The position numbers and the translations under genes were made by a program. The notes under the pieces are model-generated. The model was given only the letters and a program-made list of their open reading frames with translations, was not told the origin of the DNA and searched no databases. This document shows, piece after piece, positions 8,993 to 17,567 of a DNA stretch of 64,000 nucleotides; the stretch's first letter is position 1; the number at the start of each line of letters is the position of its first letter. Where the stretch lies: positions 4,774,001-4,838,000 of the forward strand of contig CBDETD010000002.1 in the NCBI GenBank assembly GCA_965242805.1, in the 5' to 3' direction. The DNA comes from JANQEU01 sp965242805. GTDB taxonomy: Bacteria > Bacteroidota > Bacteroidia > Cytophagales > Cyclobacteriaceae.

Positions 8993-9264
8993 AAACAGCA
9001 AATATTACCTGTCGGGGTAGAGTTCAAGGTGTTTTTTATCGGGCCAGTACCAGGGATAAAGCAATAGAATTAGGCTTAAGGGGATTTGTAAGGAATGAAC
9101 TAAATGGGGATGTTTTCGTATGTGCCCAGGGATCTGACGACAAAATTGATCAACTGGTTCATTGGTGCAGATCAGGTCCTCCACTTGCTCAGGTAAGTAA
9201 TGTAGAACTCGTTTGGGTTGATATCGAGGAAGTATATAGTTCGTTTTCCGTGTCCTATAGATGA
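8989..9264 (+). CDS. acyP: Acylphosphatase
   Basis: A 91-residue enzyme hydrolysing acyl phosphates. The signature CRGRVQGVFYRASTRDKAIELG contains the substrate-binding loop and catalytic arginine, and GFVRNELNGDVFV carries the catalytic asparagine. Length and layout are standard. The start ATG overlaps the deoC stop by 4 bases (ATGA), so the two are translated together. An intrinsic terminator lies 17 bases after the stop, inside the 3' end of the convergent gene. Confidence 0.93.
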   Translation: MKTANITCRGRVQGVFYRASTRDKAIELGLRGFVRNELNGDVFVCAQGSDDKIDQLVHWCRSGPPLAQVSNVELVWVDIEEVYSSFSVSYR

Positions 9265-9275
9265 TGAGTATTTAA

Positions 9276-9776
9276 CTAGGCGGCTATACTGAGATAGCCT
9301 TTTCTGTCCTTTGATACTTTGAAGTGTTTCAAAATTTGTTTTTCAATTTCCTTTTCCAGAAACTCTGTAGTTATTCCTTCATATAAGAATGTACCCTTGA
9401 TAACAGATAGTGTGTATTTTGGATTCCGACACAGTTCTTTTTGCCAGTTGTGGTAGCTCTTCCTCCAATCAACGACATATTTATCATAATGAGTACTTCC
9501 ATCCCAAAGGAACTCGAGCTGGTTATCAGAATGGATCCTGCGGAAAATATTGCAAAGCAGAGTATAGCTGGGAATTAGAAAATCATAGTTTATTTTCTTA
9601 GTAGAAATTAAGTAATTGGTAAAGTCATCCTCGAGACCGAGAGGATTGGACTGTTGGAGGTATAAATTGACAATGTGCGGGATGGACTCCCTGACCACCT
9701 GATGTGCAAGATCTTTCTGGGCCTGTTTCAGAATATAATTTTTATCCCGATCGAAGCATTTGCCAATCATGAGCAC
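9276..9776 (-). CDS. Hypothetical protein
   Basis: A 166-residue soluble protein without signal peptide, not recognised. It is mostly helical in appearance, rich in aromatic and charged residues (FLWDGSTHYDKYVVDWRKSYHNWQK), and ends in KHFKVSKDRKGYLSIAA. The start is the ATG at 9776, directly after the terminator of the lipoprotein gene upstream, so it probably has its own promoter or depends on read-through. A 10-base direct repeat GATAGCCTTT occurs at both edges of the gene (9293-9302 and 9785-9794), each in a hairpin. Confidence 0.55.
   Translation of the reverse strand: MLMIGKCFDRDKNYILKQAQKDLAHQVVRESIPHIVNLYLQQSNPLGLEDDFTNYLISTKKINYDFLIPSYTLLCNIFRRIHSDNQLEFLWDGSTHYDKYVVDWRKSYHNWQKELCRNPKYTLSVIKGTFLYEGITTEFLEKEIEKQILKHFKVSKDRKGYLSIAA
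9282..9303 (+). terminator. Intrinsic terminator of deoC-acyP
   Basis: Stem GGCTAT (9282-9287), loop ACTGAG, ATAGCC (9294-9299), then TTTT. It lies 17 bases after the acyP stop and inside the last codons of the opposing gene. Confidence 0.5.
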
Positions 9777-9807
9777 AAAAATAGGATAGCCTTTAGAGCT
9801 ATCCTAT
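9777..9807 (-). terminator. Intrinsic terminator of the lipoprotein gene (minus strand)
   Basis: Perfect 10-bp stem ATAGGATAGC (9781-9790) and GCTATCCTAT (9798-9807) with a 7-nt loop. Read on the minus strand it is followed by a T run (TTTTT at 9777-9781), 25 bases after the stop of the lipoprotein gene. Confidence 0.75.
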
Positions 9808-9831
9808 TTCCAAATAAATTTCTTCTAGTCT

Positions 9832-10317
9832 TTAAAGAGAGAAAGTAAATATCCAAAGACCATCAAATCCTTCAGTCCTACCACTTGCTGCGGGAACAGT
9901 AAATGACAGAGTCAATTGATTTGCGCCAACGGTAACGGAAACCAGATTGTTTGTATCACCGTCTTTGATGATTCTATCAAGGTTAAGCGTTCCGTCTGAA
10001 TTTTCAACGAAAGCCCAAGTTCCTGAAGTTCTGAACACATCAGATGCACCATCATCTGTGGGCACTCCAGTTGCTTGATAACTTCCACCGGTAAAATCGG
10101 AATTTGTTCCGAATGACAGAGAAAAGTTGTCCCATTCAGTTCTCCCGGTTCCATCAAGGGTAACGGAAGTAGGGGACCAGTCCCCGGAAGCCAGTTCTTC
10201 AGACTTTGCCTTGCCCTGAGGCTCTGCTGGCGGTTTTTTACCATTTCCGCCACAACTGATAAATATTATCAGGGAGAAGATAACCGCTACGGTTAATAAG
10301 CTTTTAATGTACTTCAT
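9832..10317 (-). CDS. Small lipoprotein, lipocalin-like beta domain
   Basis: 161 residues with a lipoprotein signal peptide; the lipobox is IFISCGG, with the cysteine at residue 22. A Lys/Pro-rich linker is followed by a beta-rich domain (GDWSPTSVTLDGTGRTEWDNFSLSFG, then GTWAFVENSDGTLNLDRI). Similar lipocalin-like lipoproteins are common in Bacteroidota; no function is known. It has its own -7 box upstream and a strong terminator downstream, so it is a single-gene transcript. Confidence 0.7.
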   Translation of the reverse strand: MKYIKSLLTVAVIFSLIIFISCGGNGKKPPAEPQGKAKSEELASGDWSPTSVTLDGTGRTEWDNFSLSFGTNSDFTGGSYQATGVPTDDGASDVFRTSGTWAFVENSDGTLNLDRIIKDGDTNNLVSVTVGANQLTLSFTVPAASGRTEGFDGLWIFTFSL

Positions 10318-10358
10318 AGTTTAGTAGTTGTTATAGATTAAGATTTGTTGTTGTCTAT

Positions 10359-10366
10359 CAAAAATA
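10359..10366 (-). promoter_or_regulatory. Putative -7 promoter box (TATTTTTG on minus strand)
   Basis: Exact TAnnTTTG match 41 bases upstream of the lipoprotein ATG, read on the minus strand. No clear -33 box, and the surrounding sequence is AT-rich. Confidence 0.4.
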
Positions 10367-10407
10367 AATTTTTTTTTGGATTATACCTACGATTAAAATG
10401 TATTAAC

Positions 10408-11022
10408 CTAAGATTTGAAATTAGCAAGGTCTATGATCTCTGAGGTAAAATCATATTCGTAACGCTGATTTGAAGCAATAATTATGGTCCTGGACCCTGA
10501 AAACTTGTTCATTTCGTTCAAATACCATTCAATTCCATCCTCATCCATATTTGAAGTGGGTTCATCCAACAACAATAACCGTGAATCGGTGTATAATGCC
10601 AGGAGTAATCTGAGTCGCTGTTTCATGCCGGAAGAAAACTCAGAAATACGTTTGTTCAGGGCTTTGGACAACCCTGCCCTTCTAACGTTGTCATTTATAT
10701 CTCCAATGTAATTCTTGAAATTAAAATGAAAATCCAGGTGTTCCCGAAGCGTTAGCTCTTCAATCAGATTCAGATAGGGTGCCGCAAAACTCATATTTAA
10801 TGGTGCTTTTTCCAGGTCAGCTTTTTCACCATCCAACAGGTATTCGGCACTCCCTTTGGTAGGTTCAGAAATAGTGCTAATTATCTTGAGCAAAGTACTC
10901 TTGCCGCTTCCATTAGGTCCAATGAGAGCAATGGTGGTATTTTCTTTTACGTCATAAGTTATTCCCCGGAAAATCCATTCCTTGCCGAATTTTTTTCCAA
11001 TATCATTCAGAAGGATCTGCAT
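10408..11022 (-). CDS. ABC transporter ATP-binding protein
   Basis: A 204-residue ABC ATPase with Walker A (GPNGSGKSTLL, residues of about 35-45), signature motif EFSSGMKQRL, and Walker B with catalytic glutamate RLLLLDEPTSNMD. It is short and lacks a membrane domain, like CcmA-type subunits; no permease gene is adjacent. It starts 5 bases after the lpxA stop and is the last gene of the lpxD-lpxC/fabZ-lpxA operon. A role in moving an envelope component is suggested by that context only. Confidence 0.88.
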   Translation of the reverse strand: MQILLNDIGKKFGKEWIFRGITYDVKENTTIALIGPNGSGKSTLLKIISTISEPTKGSAEYLLDGEKADLEKAPLNMSFAAPYLNLIEELTLREHLDFHFNFKNYIGDINDNVRRAGLSKALNKRISEFSSGMKQRLRLLLALYTDSRLLLLDEPTSNMDEDGIEWYLNEMNKFSGSRTIIIASNQRYEYDFTSEIIDLANFKS

Positions 11023-11027
11023 TCCAT

Positions 11028-11804
11028 CTACTCAAGACCTTTCATTATCCCTCTTTCCGAAAGGCGGATAAATTTGACGATTTCATCTTTGACCGGACTT
11101 GAATTGAATTCCTCTGCTATTTTATCCACAGCATAGCTTGTATTGAGATCACTTAGAAAGATGATCCGGTATATTTCCTGGATCTCATTCAGTTGATCTG
11201 TGGTAAAACCCCTTCTTTTCAATCCAATAGCGTTAATTCCAGTGTAACCCAGGGGTTCTCTAGCTGCCAGGACATATGGTGGCACGTCTTTCCTTACCAA
11301 CGATCCTCCAGCGATCATTACATGCGATCCAATTCTGACAAATTGGCGAACAGCGGCTGTACCTCCAATTATGACATAATCTCCGATCTCAACATGGCCG
11401 GCAATCTGGACTGTATTTGAGAGAATGCTATTATCACCAACTTTACAATCATGTGCTACATGCACATACGCCATTAGAAGGCAATTGGACCCTATGACGG
11501 TTTCATTGCTCGCTTTAGTACCTCGACTGATGGTTACAAATTCACGGATCGTTGTGTTTTCTCCAACAACCGTTCTAGTATTTTCGCCTTCATATTTCAA
11601 GTCTTGTGGAACACACGAGATTTGCGCACCGGGATATATTTTACAATTATTTCCAATACGGGCTCCACTCCAAATACAGGCATTTGGGCCGATCCATGAG
11701 TTATCACCTATTTCGACATTACCTTCAATGTAGGCAAAAGGTTCAATGGTGACATTTTTTCCTATTCTTGCCTCCGGATGTATAAATGACCCGGGTTTAG
11801 ACAT
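11028..11804 (-). CDS. lpxA: UDP-N-acetylglucosamine O-acyltransferase
   Basis: A 258-residue left-handed beta-helix acyltransferase that catalyses the first step of lipid A synthesis, transfer of a 3-hydroxyacyl chain from ACP to UDP-GlcNAc. Hexapeptide repeats run through residues of about 5-190 (HPEARIGKNVTIEPFAYIEG and later turns). The catalytic histidine is H118 in HVAHDC, and the CVPQDLKYEGE and TISRGT loops are present. The C-terminal helical domain completes the family layout. It overlaps lpxC/fabZ by 8 bases. Confidence 0.95.
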   Translation of the reverse strand: MSKPGSFIHPEARIGKNVTIEPFAYIEGNVEIGDNSWIGPNACIWSGARIGNNCKIYPGAQISCVPQDLKYEGENTRTVVGENTTIREFVTISRGTKASNETVIGSNCLLMAYVHVAHDCKVGDNSILSNTVQIAGHVEIGDYVIIGGTAAVRQFVRIGSHVMIAGGSLVRKDVPPYVLAAREPLGYTGINAIGLKRRGFTTDQLNEIQEIYRIIFLSDLNTSYAVDKIAEEFNSSPVKDEIVKFIRLSERGIMKGLE

Positions 11805-13194
11805 TATCTTTTTTTACAAGTACTGCGGACATAACTCCCTCGCACACCAAATTATTGCCAACATAGGCAGATCCTTTCATTTTTACAAAACCTCTCCTTA
11901 TTGGAGCCAATAACTCATCGCGAATAATCAATGTGTCACCGGGAAATACCATCTTCCTGAATTTAAAGTTTTCAATACCTAAGAAATAAGTCCAATAGTT
12001 CTCCGGATCTGGAACGGTATTCAAGGCAAGAATTCCGCCGATCTGGGCCATTGCCTCAATCTGAAGGACACCAGGCATAACCGGATTCCCCGGAAAATGA
12101 CCCTGAAAGAAAGGCTCATTGAAGGTGACGTTTTTCACTCCGGCTACTGTTTCATCATCGAGATGAAATATTTTATCTATCAAAAGGAATGGGTATCTGT
12201 GGGGTAAAATACCAGCGATTTTATTGATATCGAATACAGGGGGTAGTTTCGGGTCGTATCTAGGAATATTAGCAGCGTTGTCCTCAAGCATCTGTGCTTT
12301 AAGCTTTTTTGCGAAAGCTATGTTGGCAGCATGCCCAGGTCGTGCCGCAAGTATTTGTCCTTTGATAGGTCTGCCTACTAAAGCAAGATCACCGACAACA
12401 TCAAGTAATTTGTGCCTTGCCGGTTCATTCTTGTGACGCAATTTTACATTATTCAATATGCCTTCAGTCTGAACTTTGACTTTAGGTTTGCCAAGAAGTT
12501 CGGCGAGATAGTCCAGCTCTCCTTCTTCAACTACCCTGTCCACTACTACGATGGCATTAGTAATGTCACCTCCTTTAATTAGGTTCTGCTTATAGAGTTC
12601 TTCAACTTCATGGAGAAAACAAAATGTTCGAGCATTGCTGATATCATCATAAAAGTCTGCCAGGTTATTCAAGGAGGCGTGCTGACTCCCAAGAACAGGA
12701 GAATTGTAGTCGACCATTACTGTCACGCGGTAATCATCAAGTGGTAAGGCAGCTATTTCAACATCCCTTTTCTTATCTTCATAGAAAACACTTTTTGTAA
12801 CCTCCAGAAAATTTCGCTGGGCATTTTGTTCTTCCAAACCAACTTCAAGTATCGCGTCCATAAATGGTTTGGCACTTCCATCCATGACAGGAGGTTCGGG
12901 ACCATCAATCTCTATAAGTATATTATCAATTTCCAGTGCAACGAACGCAGCCAGGGTGTGTTCAACCGTATTGATCCTCGCTCCGTTCTCCTCCAAACTC
13001 GTACCCCGGGACAAATCGACCACATTGTCTACATCTGCACAAATGATAGGATGTCCATCTATGTCTGAGCGTTGAAACTTGATGCCATGATTTGGTTTTG
13101 CGGGCTTGAAGGTCATGTTACTGGTCACCCCAGTATGCAGACCAATCCCGGTAATTGTAACGGGCTCCTTAATTGTTTGCTGGTATATCTTCAT
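11797..13194 (-). CDS. lpxC/fabZ: Bifunctional LpxC deacetylase / FabZ dehydratase
   Basis: A 465-residue fusion. Residues of about 1-305 are UDP-3-O-acyl-N-acetylglucosamine deacetylase: E78 and zinc ligand H79 (NTVEHTLAA), zinc ligands H261 and D265 (RHKLLDVVGD), and catalytic H288 (PGHAANIA). Residues of about 320-465 are (3R)-hydroxyacyl-ACP dehydratase: LPHRYPFLLIDKI, catalytic H366 (GHFPGNPVMPG) and E380 (QIEAMAQIG). The fusion is characteristic of Bacteroidota and couples lipid A synthesis with elongation of the shared hydroxyacyl-ACP pool. It lies between lpxD and lpxA, so three lipid A steps come from one transcript. Confidence 0.96.
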   Translation of the reverse strand: MKIYQQTIKEPVTITGIGLHTGVTSNMTFKPAKPNHGIKFQRSDIDGHPIICADVDNVVDLSRGTSLEENGARINTVEHTLAAFVALEIDNILIEIDGPEPPVMDGSAKPFMDAILEVGLEEQNAQRNFLEVTKSVFYEDKKRDVEIAALPLDDYRVTVMVDYNSPVLGSQHASLNNLADFYDDISNARTFCFLHEVEELYKQNLIKGGDITNAIVVVDRVVEEGELDYLAELLGKPKVKVQTEGILNNVKLRHKNEPARHKLLDVVGDLALVGRPIKGQILAARPGHAANIAFAKKLKAQMLEDNAANIPRYDPKLPPVFDINKIAGILPHRYPFLLIDKIFHLDDETVAGVKNVTFNEPFFQGHFPGNPVMPGVLQIEAMAQIGGILALNTVPDPENYWTYFLGIENFKFRKMVFPGDTLIIRDELLAPIRRGFVKMKGSAYVGNNLVCEGVMSAVLVKKDNV

Positions 13195-13253
13195 GTGGTG
13201 TCAACTCAAGATGTTCGAAATGGATAAACGCTTCGAATATCTAGATTAGTAGC

Positions 13254-14300
13254 TCAGTCCTTTTCAGTCGGCGGCAAAGTTAGAAGTTTTTCCTCAAGTC
13301 GTTCAATTCGGTCCAGAACTTCCGGAAGTTTGCGAAAAACTGAATAAGACCTGATGTAGTTATTATAACCAAGGGCAGGTGAGCCATAAATTGCTTCACC
13401 TTCTTTAGTGTTTTTAGTTACTCCCGATTGAGCTTGGATTTTTGTTTGGTCAGCTATATGAATATGACCGACAATTCCGGCTTGCCCACCAATTACACAT
13501 TGAGAACCAATAGTTGTCGATCCTGCTATTCCAGCCTGAGCGGCTATCACGGTATTCTCTCCGATTTCCACATTATGGGCTACTTGAATGAGATTGTCAA
13601 TCTTTACACCCCTTTTTATCACCGTCGCATTAAATGTCCCGCAATCAATGACAGTGTTCGACCCGATGCTCACGTGGTCTTCAATAATTACATTCCCTAC
13701 CTGTGGAACCGATTTATAAGTCCCATCAGATTGAGCAGCAAAACCAAATCCATCGCTTCCTATAACCGCCCCGGAATGAATTACACAGTGCGAACCAATT
13801 TGTGTATTGGCATAAATATTTACACCACTATAAATAACGGTGTTGTCACCAATTTTTGATCCCTCACCAATATATGAATTCGGGTATATTTTTACATTTT
13901 CTCCTATCGAAACGCCCTTACCAACATAGGTGAAGGCTCCAAAATAACAATTTGATCCATAAAAAGCAGTTTCAGCTATGAAGCTGGGATCCTCGATCCC
14001 GGTTTTTGACATGGAGGTCAATTTTTGATATTCCTCCAGCAGCAGGGTAAGACTCGAATACGGATCCTCTACTTTTATTAAAACCGCAGCAACTTCATCC
14101 TTCGGCTTGAATTTAGAACCTACTAATACTGCACTGGCCTGAGTATTGTAGATGAAAGACTCGTACTTAGGATTAGAAAGGAAAGCTATTGAACCAGACT
14201 TACCCTTTTCCAAGGCGGAAATGGAATCAATGATCTGAGATCCATCTCCTTCTACGGTCCCACCTACAAGCTCGGCGATCTGGTTAACGGTAAATTCCAT
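13254..14300 (-). CDS. lpxD: UDP-3-O-acylglucosamine N-acyltransferase
   Basis: A 348-residue beta-helix acyltransferase that adds the N-linked acyl chain to the deacetylated product of LpxC. The N-terminal uridine-binding domain begins MEFTVNQIAELVGG and includes KGKSGSIAFLSNPKY. Hexapeptide repeats follow, with the catalytic histidine in QVAHNVEIGENTVI, and a C-terminal helix ends the protein. An in-frame ATG at 14330 would add ten residues and overlap the HD gene, so the ATG at 14300 is preferred; it matches the family N-terminus and leaves a 10-base gap. Confidence 0.94.
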   Translation of the reverse strand: MEFTVNQIAELVGGTVEGDGSQIIDSISALEKGKSGSIAFLSNPKYESFIYNTQASAVLVGSKFKPKDEVAAVLIKVEDPYSSLTLLLEEYQKLTSMSKTGIEDPSFIAETAFYGSNCYFGAFTYVGKGVSIGENVKIYPNSYIGEGSKIGDNTVIYSGVNIYANTQIGSHCVIHSGAVIGSDGFGFAAQSDGTYKSVPQVGNVIIEDHVSIGSNTVIDCGTFNATVIKRGVKIDNLIQVAHNVEIGENTVIAAQAGIAGSTTIGSQCVIGGQAGIVGHIHIADQTKIQAQSGVTKNTKEGEAIYGSPALGYNNYIRSYSVFRKLPEVLDRIERLEEKLLTLPPTEKD

Positions 14301-14310
14301 ACAAGTAAAA

Positions 14311-15546
14311 CTAGACGGCCAAAGGTACATCTTTGGGCCAGCATAGATAGTATTTACGGACCAATTTGCTCATCGCTTTGATGTTAGGCAGATCCACTGC
14401 TGTAGCCACGTCCACCACGTTTTCATCTTTGTTAAGAATGTTGATCTTATCGTCTTTCGGCAGATATGCAGCATTGGAAACCGTTCCGGAGGAAACAAAA
14501 TATTTTGCCTCACCTTCAACAAGATTAAAAGCACGGGTCACTTCCTTTCTTATAGATTTGATCATTTCTTTTGGTATTTTCTCATTGAGCAACCTGATTT
14601 GAAAAAGATTACGGTAGATCAATCTTCTACTCAGCTCTGACAGTATCCTATCATCATGGTCAAGCCAGAATTTTATCGATCCCCAAATGTCGTTATCATC
14701 CAGCTTCATGAATATGTCTAGTATGTCAGGATCTTCCTCAAAATCCTTGCCATCAATATTACGTTCGAGAAAAATAGAGAACGCTGGAGTGGCAGGTGCA
14801 TCTATTCCTTTCTGCCTAAGGAATTTTGCTCGCTTGATCAACTCAATCAGCATTTTCTCTGCTGCAATTGCAGTTTTATGCAAATAAACCTGCCAGTACA
14901 TTATCCTTCTGGCATTCAGAAAACTCTCAATACTGTATATGGCCTTTTCCTCAACCACTAATCTTTCATCTTTTATGTTCAGCATATTGATGATCCTTTC
15001 CGCCCCTATAGTACCTTCCTGAACCCCCGTATAAAAGCAATCCCTATTTAGGTAATCCAGCCTATCCATATCCAATTGGCTGGATACAAGTTGTGTCAAA
15101 AATTTTCTCGGATATTTACCCTCAAAAATCTCAATGGCAAGATCTAGCCTGCCATTAAATTCTTTATTTAATCTACGAAGAGCCCACCGCGTTATTTTTT
15201 CATGAGCGACATCGTCGAAAAGGCTAAATTCCAATGTGTGTGAGAAGGGGCCATGGCCAATGTCATGAAGTAAAATTGCTAACAGTGAACCTTCGTATTC
15301 CGAATCAAAAATCATATGTCCCTTACCTTGCAATGTATCAAGTGCTTTTTGCATCAAGTGCATAGCTCCAAGAGCATGATGAAAACGAGTATGAAGTGCA
15401 CCGGGGAACACAAAATCCGAAAGACCCAGTTGTTTTATTCTTCGTAAACGCTGAAAATATGGATGTTGAATGACATCAAAAATGATGTCACTTGGAATAT
15501 TAATGAATCCATAAACGGGGTCGTTCAGAATTTTCTTTTTATTCAA
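14311..15546 (-). CDS. HD-domain phosphohydrolase (dNTPase-like)
   Basis: A 411-residue protein of the HD superfamily. Metal ligands are visible as HTRFHHALGAMHLM followed by LLHDIGHGPFSHTLE, the H...HD pattern of the dGTPase/SAMHD1-like group. The substrate is not known; hydrolysis of deoxynucleotides or other phosphates is inferred from the family. It is the first gene of the lpxD operon, 10 bases upstream of lpxD, an arrangement often seen in Bacteroidota. The start lies about 50 bases from the divergent porX start. Confidence 0.88.
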   Translation of the reverse strand: MNKKKILNDPVYGFINIPSDIIFDVIQHPYFQRLRRIKQLGLSDFVFPGALHTRFHHALGAMHLMQKALDTLQGKGHMIFDSEYEGSLLAILLHDIGHGPFSHTLEFSLFDDVAHEKITRWALRRLNKEFNGRLDLAIEIFEGKYPRKFLTQLVSSQLDMDRLDYLNRDCFYTGVQEGTIGAERIINMLNIKDERLVVEEKAIYSIESFLNARRIMYWQVYLHKTAIAAEKMLIELIKRAKFLRQKGIDAPATPAFSIFLERNIDGKDFEEDPDILDIFMKLDDNDIWGSIKFWLDHDDRILSELSRRLIYRNLFQIRLLNEKIPKEMIKSIRKEVTRAFNLVEGEAKYFVSSGTVSNAAYLPKDDKINILNKDENVVDVATAVDLPNIKAMSKLVRKYYLCWPKDVPLAV

Positions 15547-15600
15547 ATTAATTTCGGTTTGATTCTTGCAAAGGTGAATTAAAGTCTTAAGCTTTAACCT

Positions 15601-17148
15601 ATGCAGAGATACAAAATATTGTGGGCTGATGATGAAATAGATCTACTAAAACCGCATATACTATTTCTGACAAACAAAGGATATGAGGTCACTTCCGTCA
15701 ACAACGGGAATGATGCCTTTGACATGATCAAAAGTGAATCCTTTGATCTCGTTTTTCTGGATGAAAATATGCCTGGGAAATCCGGACTTGAAACTCTCTC
15801 TTCGATCAAGACATATAATCCAAATATTCCAGTTGTAATGATCACTAAAAATGAGGAAGAGCACATCATGGAGGAAGCCATTGGATCCAAAATCGCCGAT
15901 TACCTAATTAAACCTCTTAATCCGAATCAAATTCTACTTTCACTTAAAAGGGTATTGGACCATGACAGGATAATAACAGAAAAGACAAACCTGAACTATC
16001 AACAGGAATTTACTAACCTATCCTCGATTTTGAGTGAAGATCTTGATCATGAGGGCTGGGCCGAGTTATATAGGAAATTGATTTTTTGGGAGTTGCAAAT
16101 CGACAGTACTGAAGAAAAGAGTATGTCGGAGATCCTTTTAATGCAAAAAAATGATGCCAATAGAAAATTTGCGCAATATGTCGAAGACAATTATAGGAAT
16201 TGGATTGCAGAGAATGCATCAGCACCCTTGATGTCACATGACATTCTTAAAAAAAGAGTATTCCCAATGATGAATGATAATCAGGTCAACCTGATCGTTA
16301 TTGACAATTTAAGGTTTGATCAATGGGAGATCATTGAGCAAGAAATTGCGAAAATTTTTGACCTTGACTCTAAGGAACACTATTATTCGATACTTCCAAC
16401 CACGACTGCTTATGCAAGAAATTCTCTTTTCGGGGGAATGCTGCCATTGGAAATCGCTGAAAACTTCCCTCAGTTTTGGGTTGGAGAAGACGAATCAAAG
16501 CCTAAAAACAACTTTGAAAAAGAACTTCTGGATGCGAATCTCAGACGAAACAATATTGACAAAAAATTTAGCTACAATAAAATAATTCAGGCAAAGGATG
16601 GACGAAGTCTTTCTGAAAATACTGATCAAATATTGAATTGTGAACTCAATGCAGTAGTGTACAATTTTGTGGATATGCTATCTCATGCCAGAACTGACAT
16701 GCAAATGATCCGTGAACTTGCTCCTGATGAATCTGCATATCGGGCATTAACCAGAACGTGGTTTTCTCATTCACATTTGCTGGAAACCTTAAAACGTCTT
16801 GCTGATCGTAAAGCTAAGGTCGTTATCACCACTGACCACGGTACTATACGCGTCAAAAGACCTGAAAAAATAGTTGGGGATCGGAATACAAATACTAACC
16901 TCAGATTTAAAACTGGTAAAAACCTCAATTTTGATGAAAAGAATGTGTTTTCTACTAGGAGCCCCAAACACCTTCAATTACCCCAATCCCATGTAAGTAG
17001 TTCTTTTGCATTTGCAGTGGAAGACAAGTTCTTCGCATATCCCAACAACTACAATCACTATGTGAATTTCTATAAAGATACGTTCCAACACGGGGGAATC
17101 AGTATGGAAGAAATGATCATACCCTTTATAGTACTTAATCCAAAATGA
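15601..17148 (+). CDS. porX: PorX: response regulator with PglZ/alkaline phosphatase-like domain
   Basis: 515 residues. The receiver domain (1-125) has the acidic pair D10-D11, phosphoacceptor D54 (LVFLDENMPG) and K in DYLIKPLNP. The rest is a PglZ domain of the alkaline phosphatase superfamily, with VNLIVIDNLRFDQWEII, TTTAYARNSLFGGMLP and VITTDHGTIRVKRP providing the expected metal-binding aspartates and histidine. PorX regulates type IX secretion and gliding in Bacteroidota together with the sensor PorY, and the family is reported to have zinc-dependent phosphodiesterase activity. No porY is seen here. It overlaps tsaE by 4 bases. Confidence 0.95.
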   Translation: MQRYKILWADDEIDLLKPHILFLTNKGYEVTSVNNGNDAFDMIKSESFDLVFLDENMPGKSGLETLSSIKTYNPNIPVVMITKNEEEHIMEEAIGSKIADYLIKPLNPNQILLSLKRVLDHDRIITEKTNLNYQQEFTNLSSILSEDLDHEGWAELYRKLIFWELQIDSTEEKSMSEILLMQKNDANRKFAQYVEDNYRNWIAENASAPLMSHDILKKRVFPMMNDNQVNLIVIDNLRFDQWEIIEQEIAKIFDLDSKEHYYSILPTTTAYARNSLFGGMLPLEIAENFPQFWVGEDESKPKNNFEKELLDANLRRNNIDKKFSYNKIIQAKDGRSLSENTDQILNCELNAVVYNFVDMLSHARTDMQMIRELAPDESAYRALTRTWFSHSHLLETLKRLADRKAKVVITTDHGTIRVKRPEKIVGDRNTNTNLRFKTGKNLNFDEKNVFSTRSPKHLQLPQSHVSSSFAFAVEDKFFAYPNNYNHYVNFYKDTFQHGGISMEEMIIPFIVLNPK

Positions 17149-17567
17149 AATATTTTCTGGAAAGTATAGACGACGTAGCTTCCAGTTTATTTGAGGAATG
17201 GAAACACATCGGTGTATGGTGTTTCCATGGTGAGATGGGGTCAGGAAAAACAACTCTTATCAAATCCATATGCCAACAGATTGGAGTGATTGATACTATG
17301 AGTTCTCCAAGTTTTGCCATAATCAATGAATATCAGACAACTTCTGACCAAATAATCTATCACTTCGATTTTTACAGGATAAAATCGGAAAAGGAAGTTG
17401 AGAACATCGGAACTGATGAATATTTTGATAGTGGGAACTTGTGTCTCATAGAATGGCCTGAGATGATTGAAAGCCATTTACCTGATAATTACCTGGAAAT
17501 TAATATTAAATTAGTGGGGGAAAATCAACGAGAACTAACGGTTACCCCCCATGTCGGAGAGCATTAG
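17145..17567 (+). CDS. tsaE: tRNA threonylcarbamoyladenosine biosynthesis ATPase TsaE
   Basis: A 140-residue P-loop ATPase needed for the t6A modification of tRNAs reading ANN codons. Walker A is GEMGSGKTTLIKSIC (K35), and the family segments SSPSFAIINEY and YHFDFYRI follow, with the GTDEYFDSGNLCLIEWPE segment near the C-terminus. The ATG overlaps the porX stop by 4 bases and the 3' end overlaps ald by 17 bases, so porX-tsaE-ald form one tightly packed unit. Confidence 0.94.
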   Translation: MKYFLESIDDVASSLFEEWKHIGVWCFHGEMGSGKTTLIKSICQQIGVIDTMSSPSFAIINEYQTTSDQIIYHFDFYRIKSEKEVENIGTDEYFDSGNLCLIEWPEMIESHLPDNYLEINIKLVGENQRELTVTPHVGEH

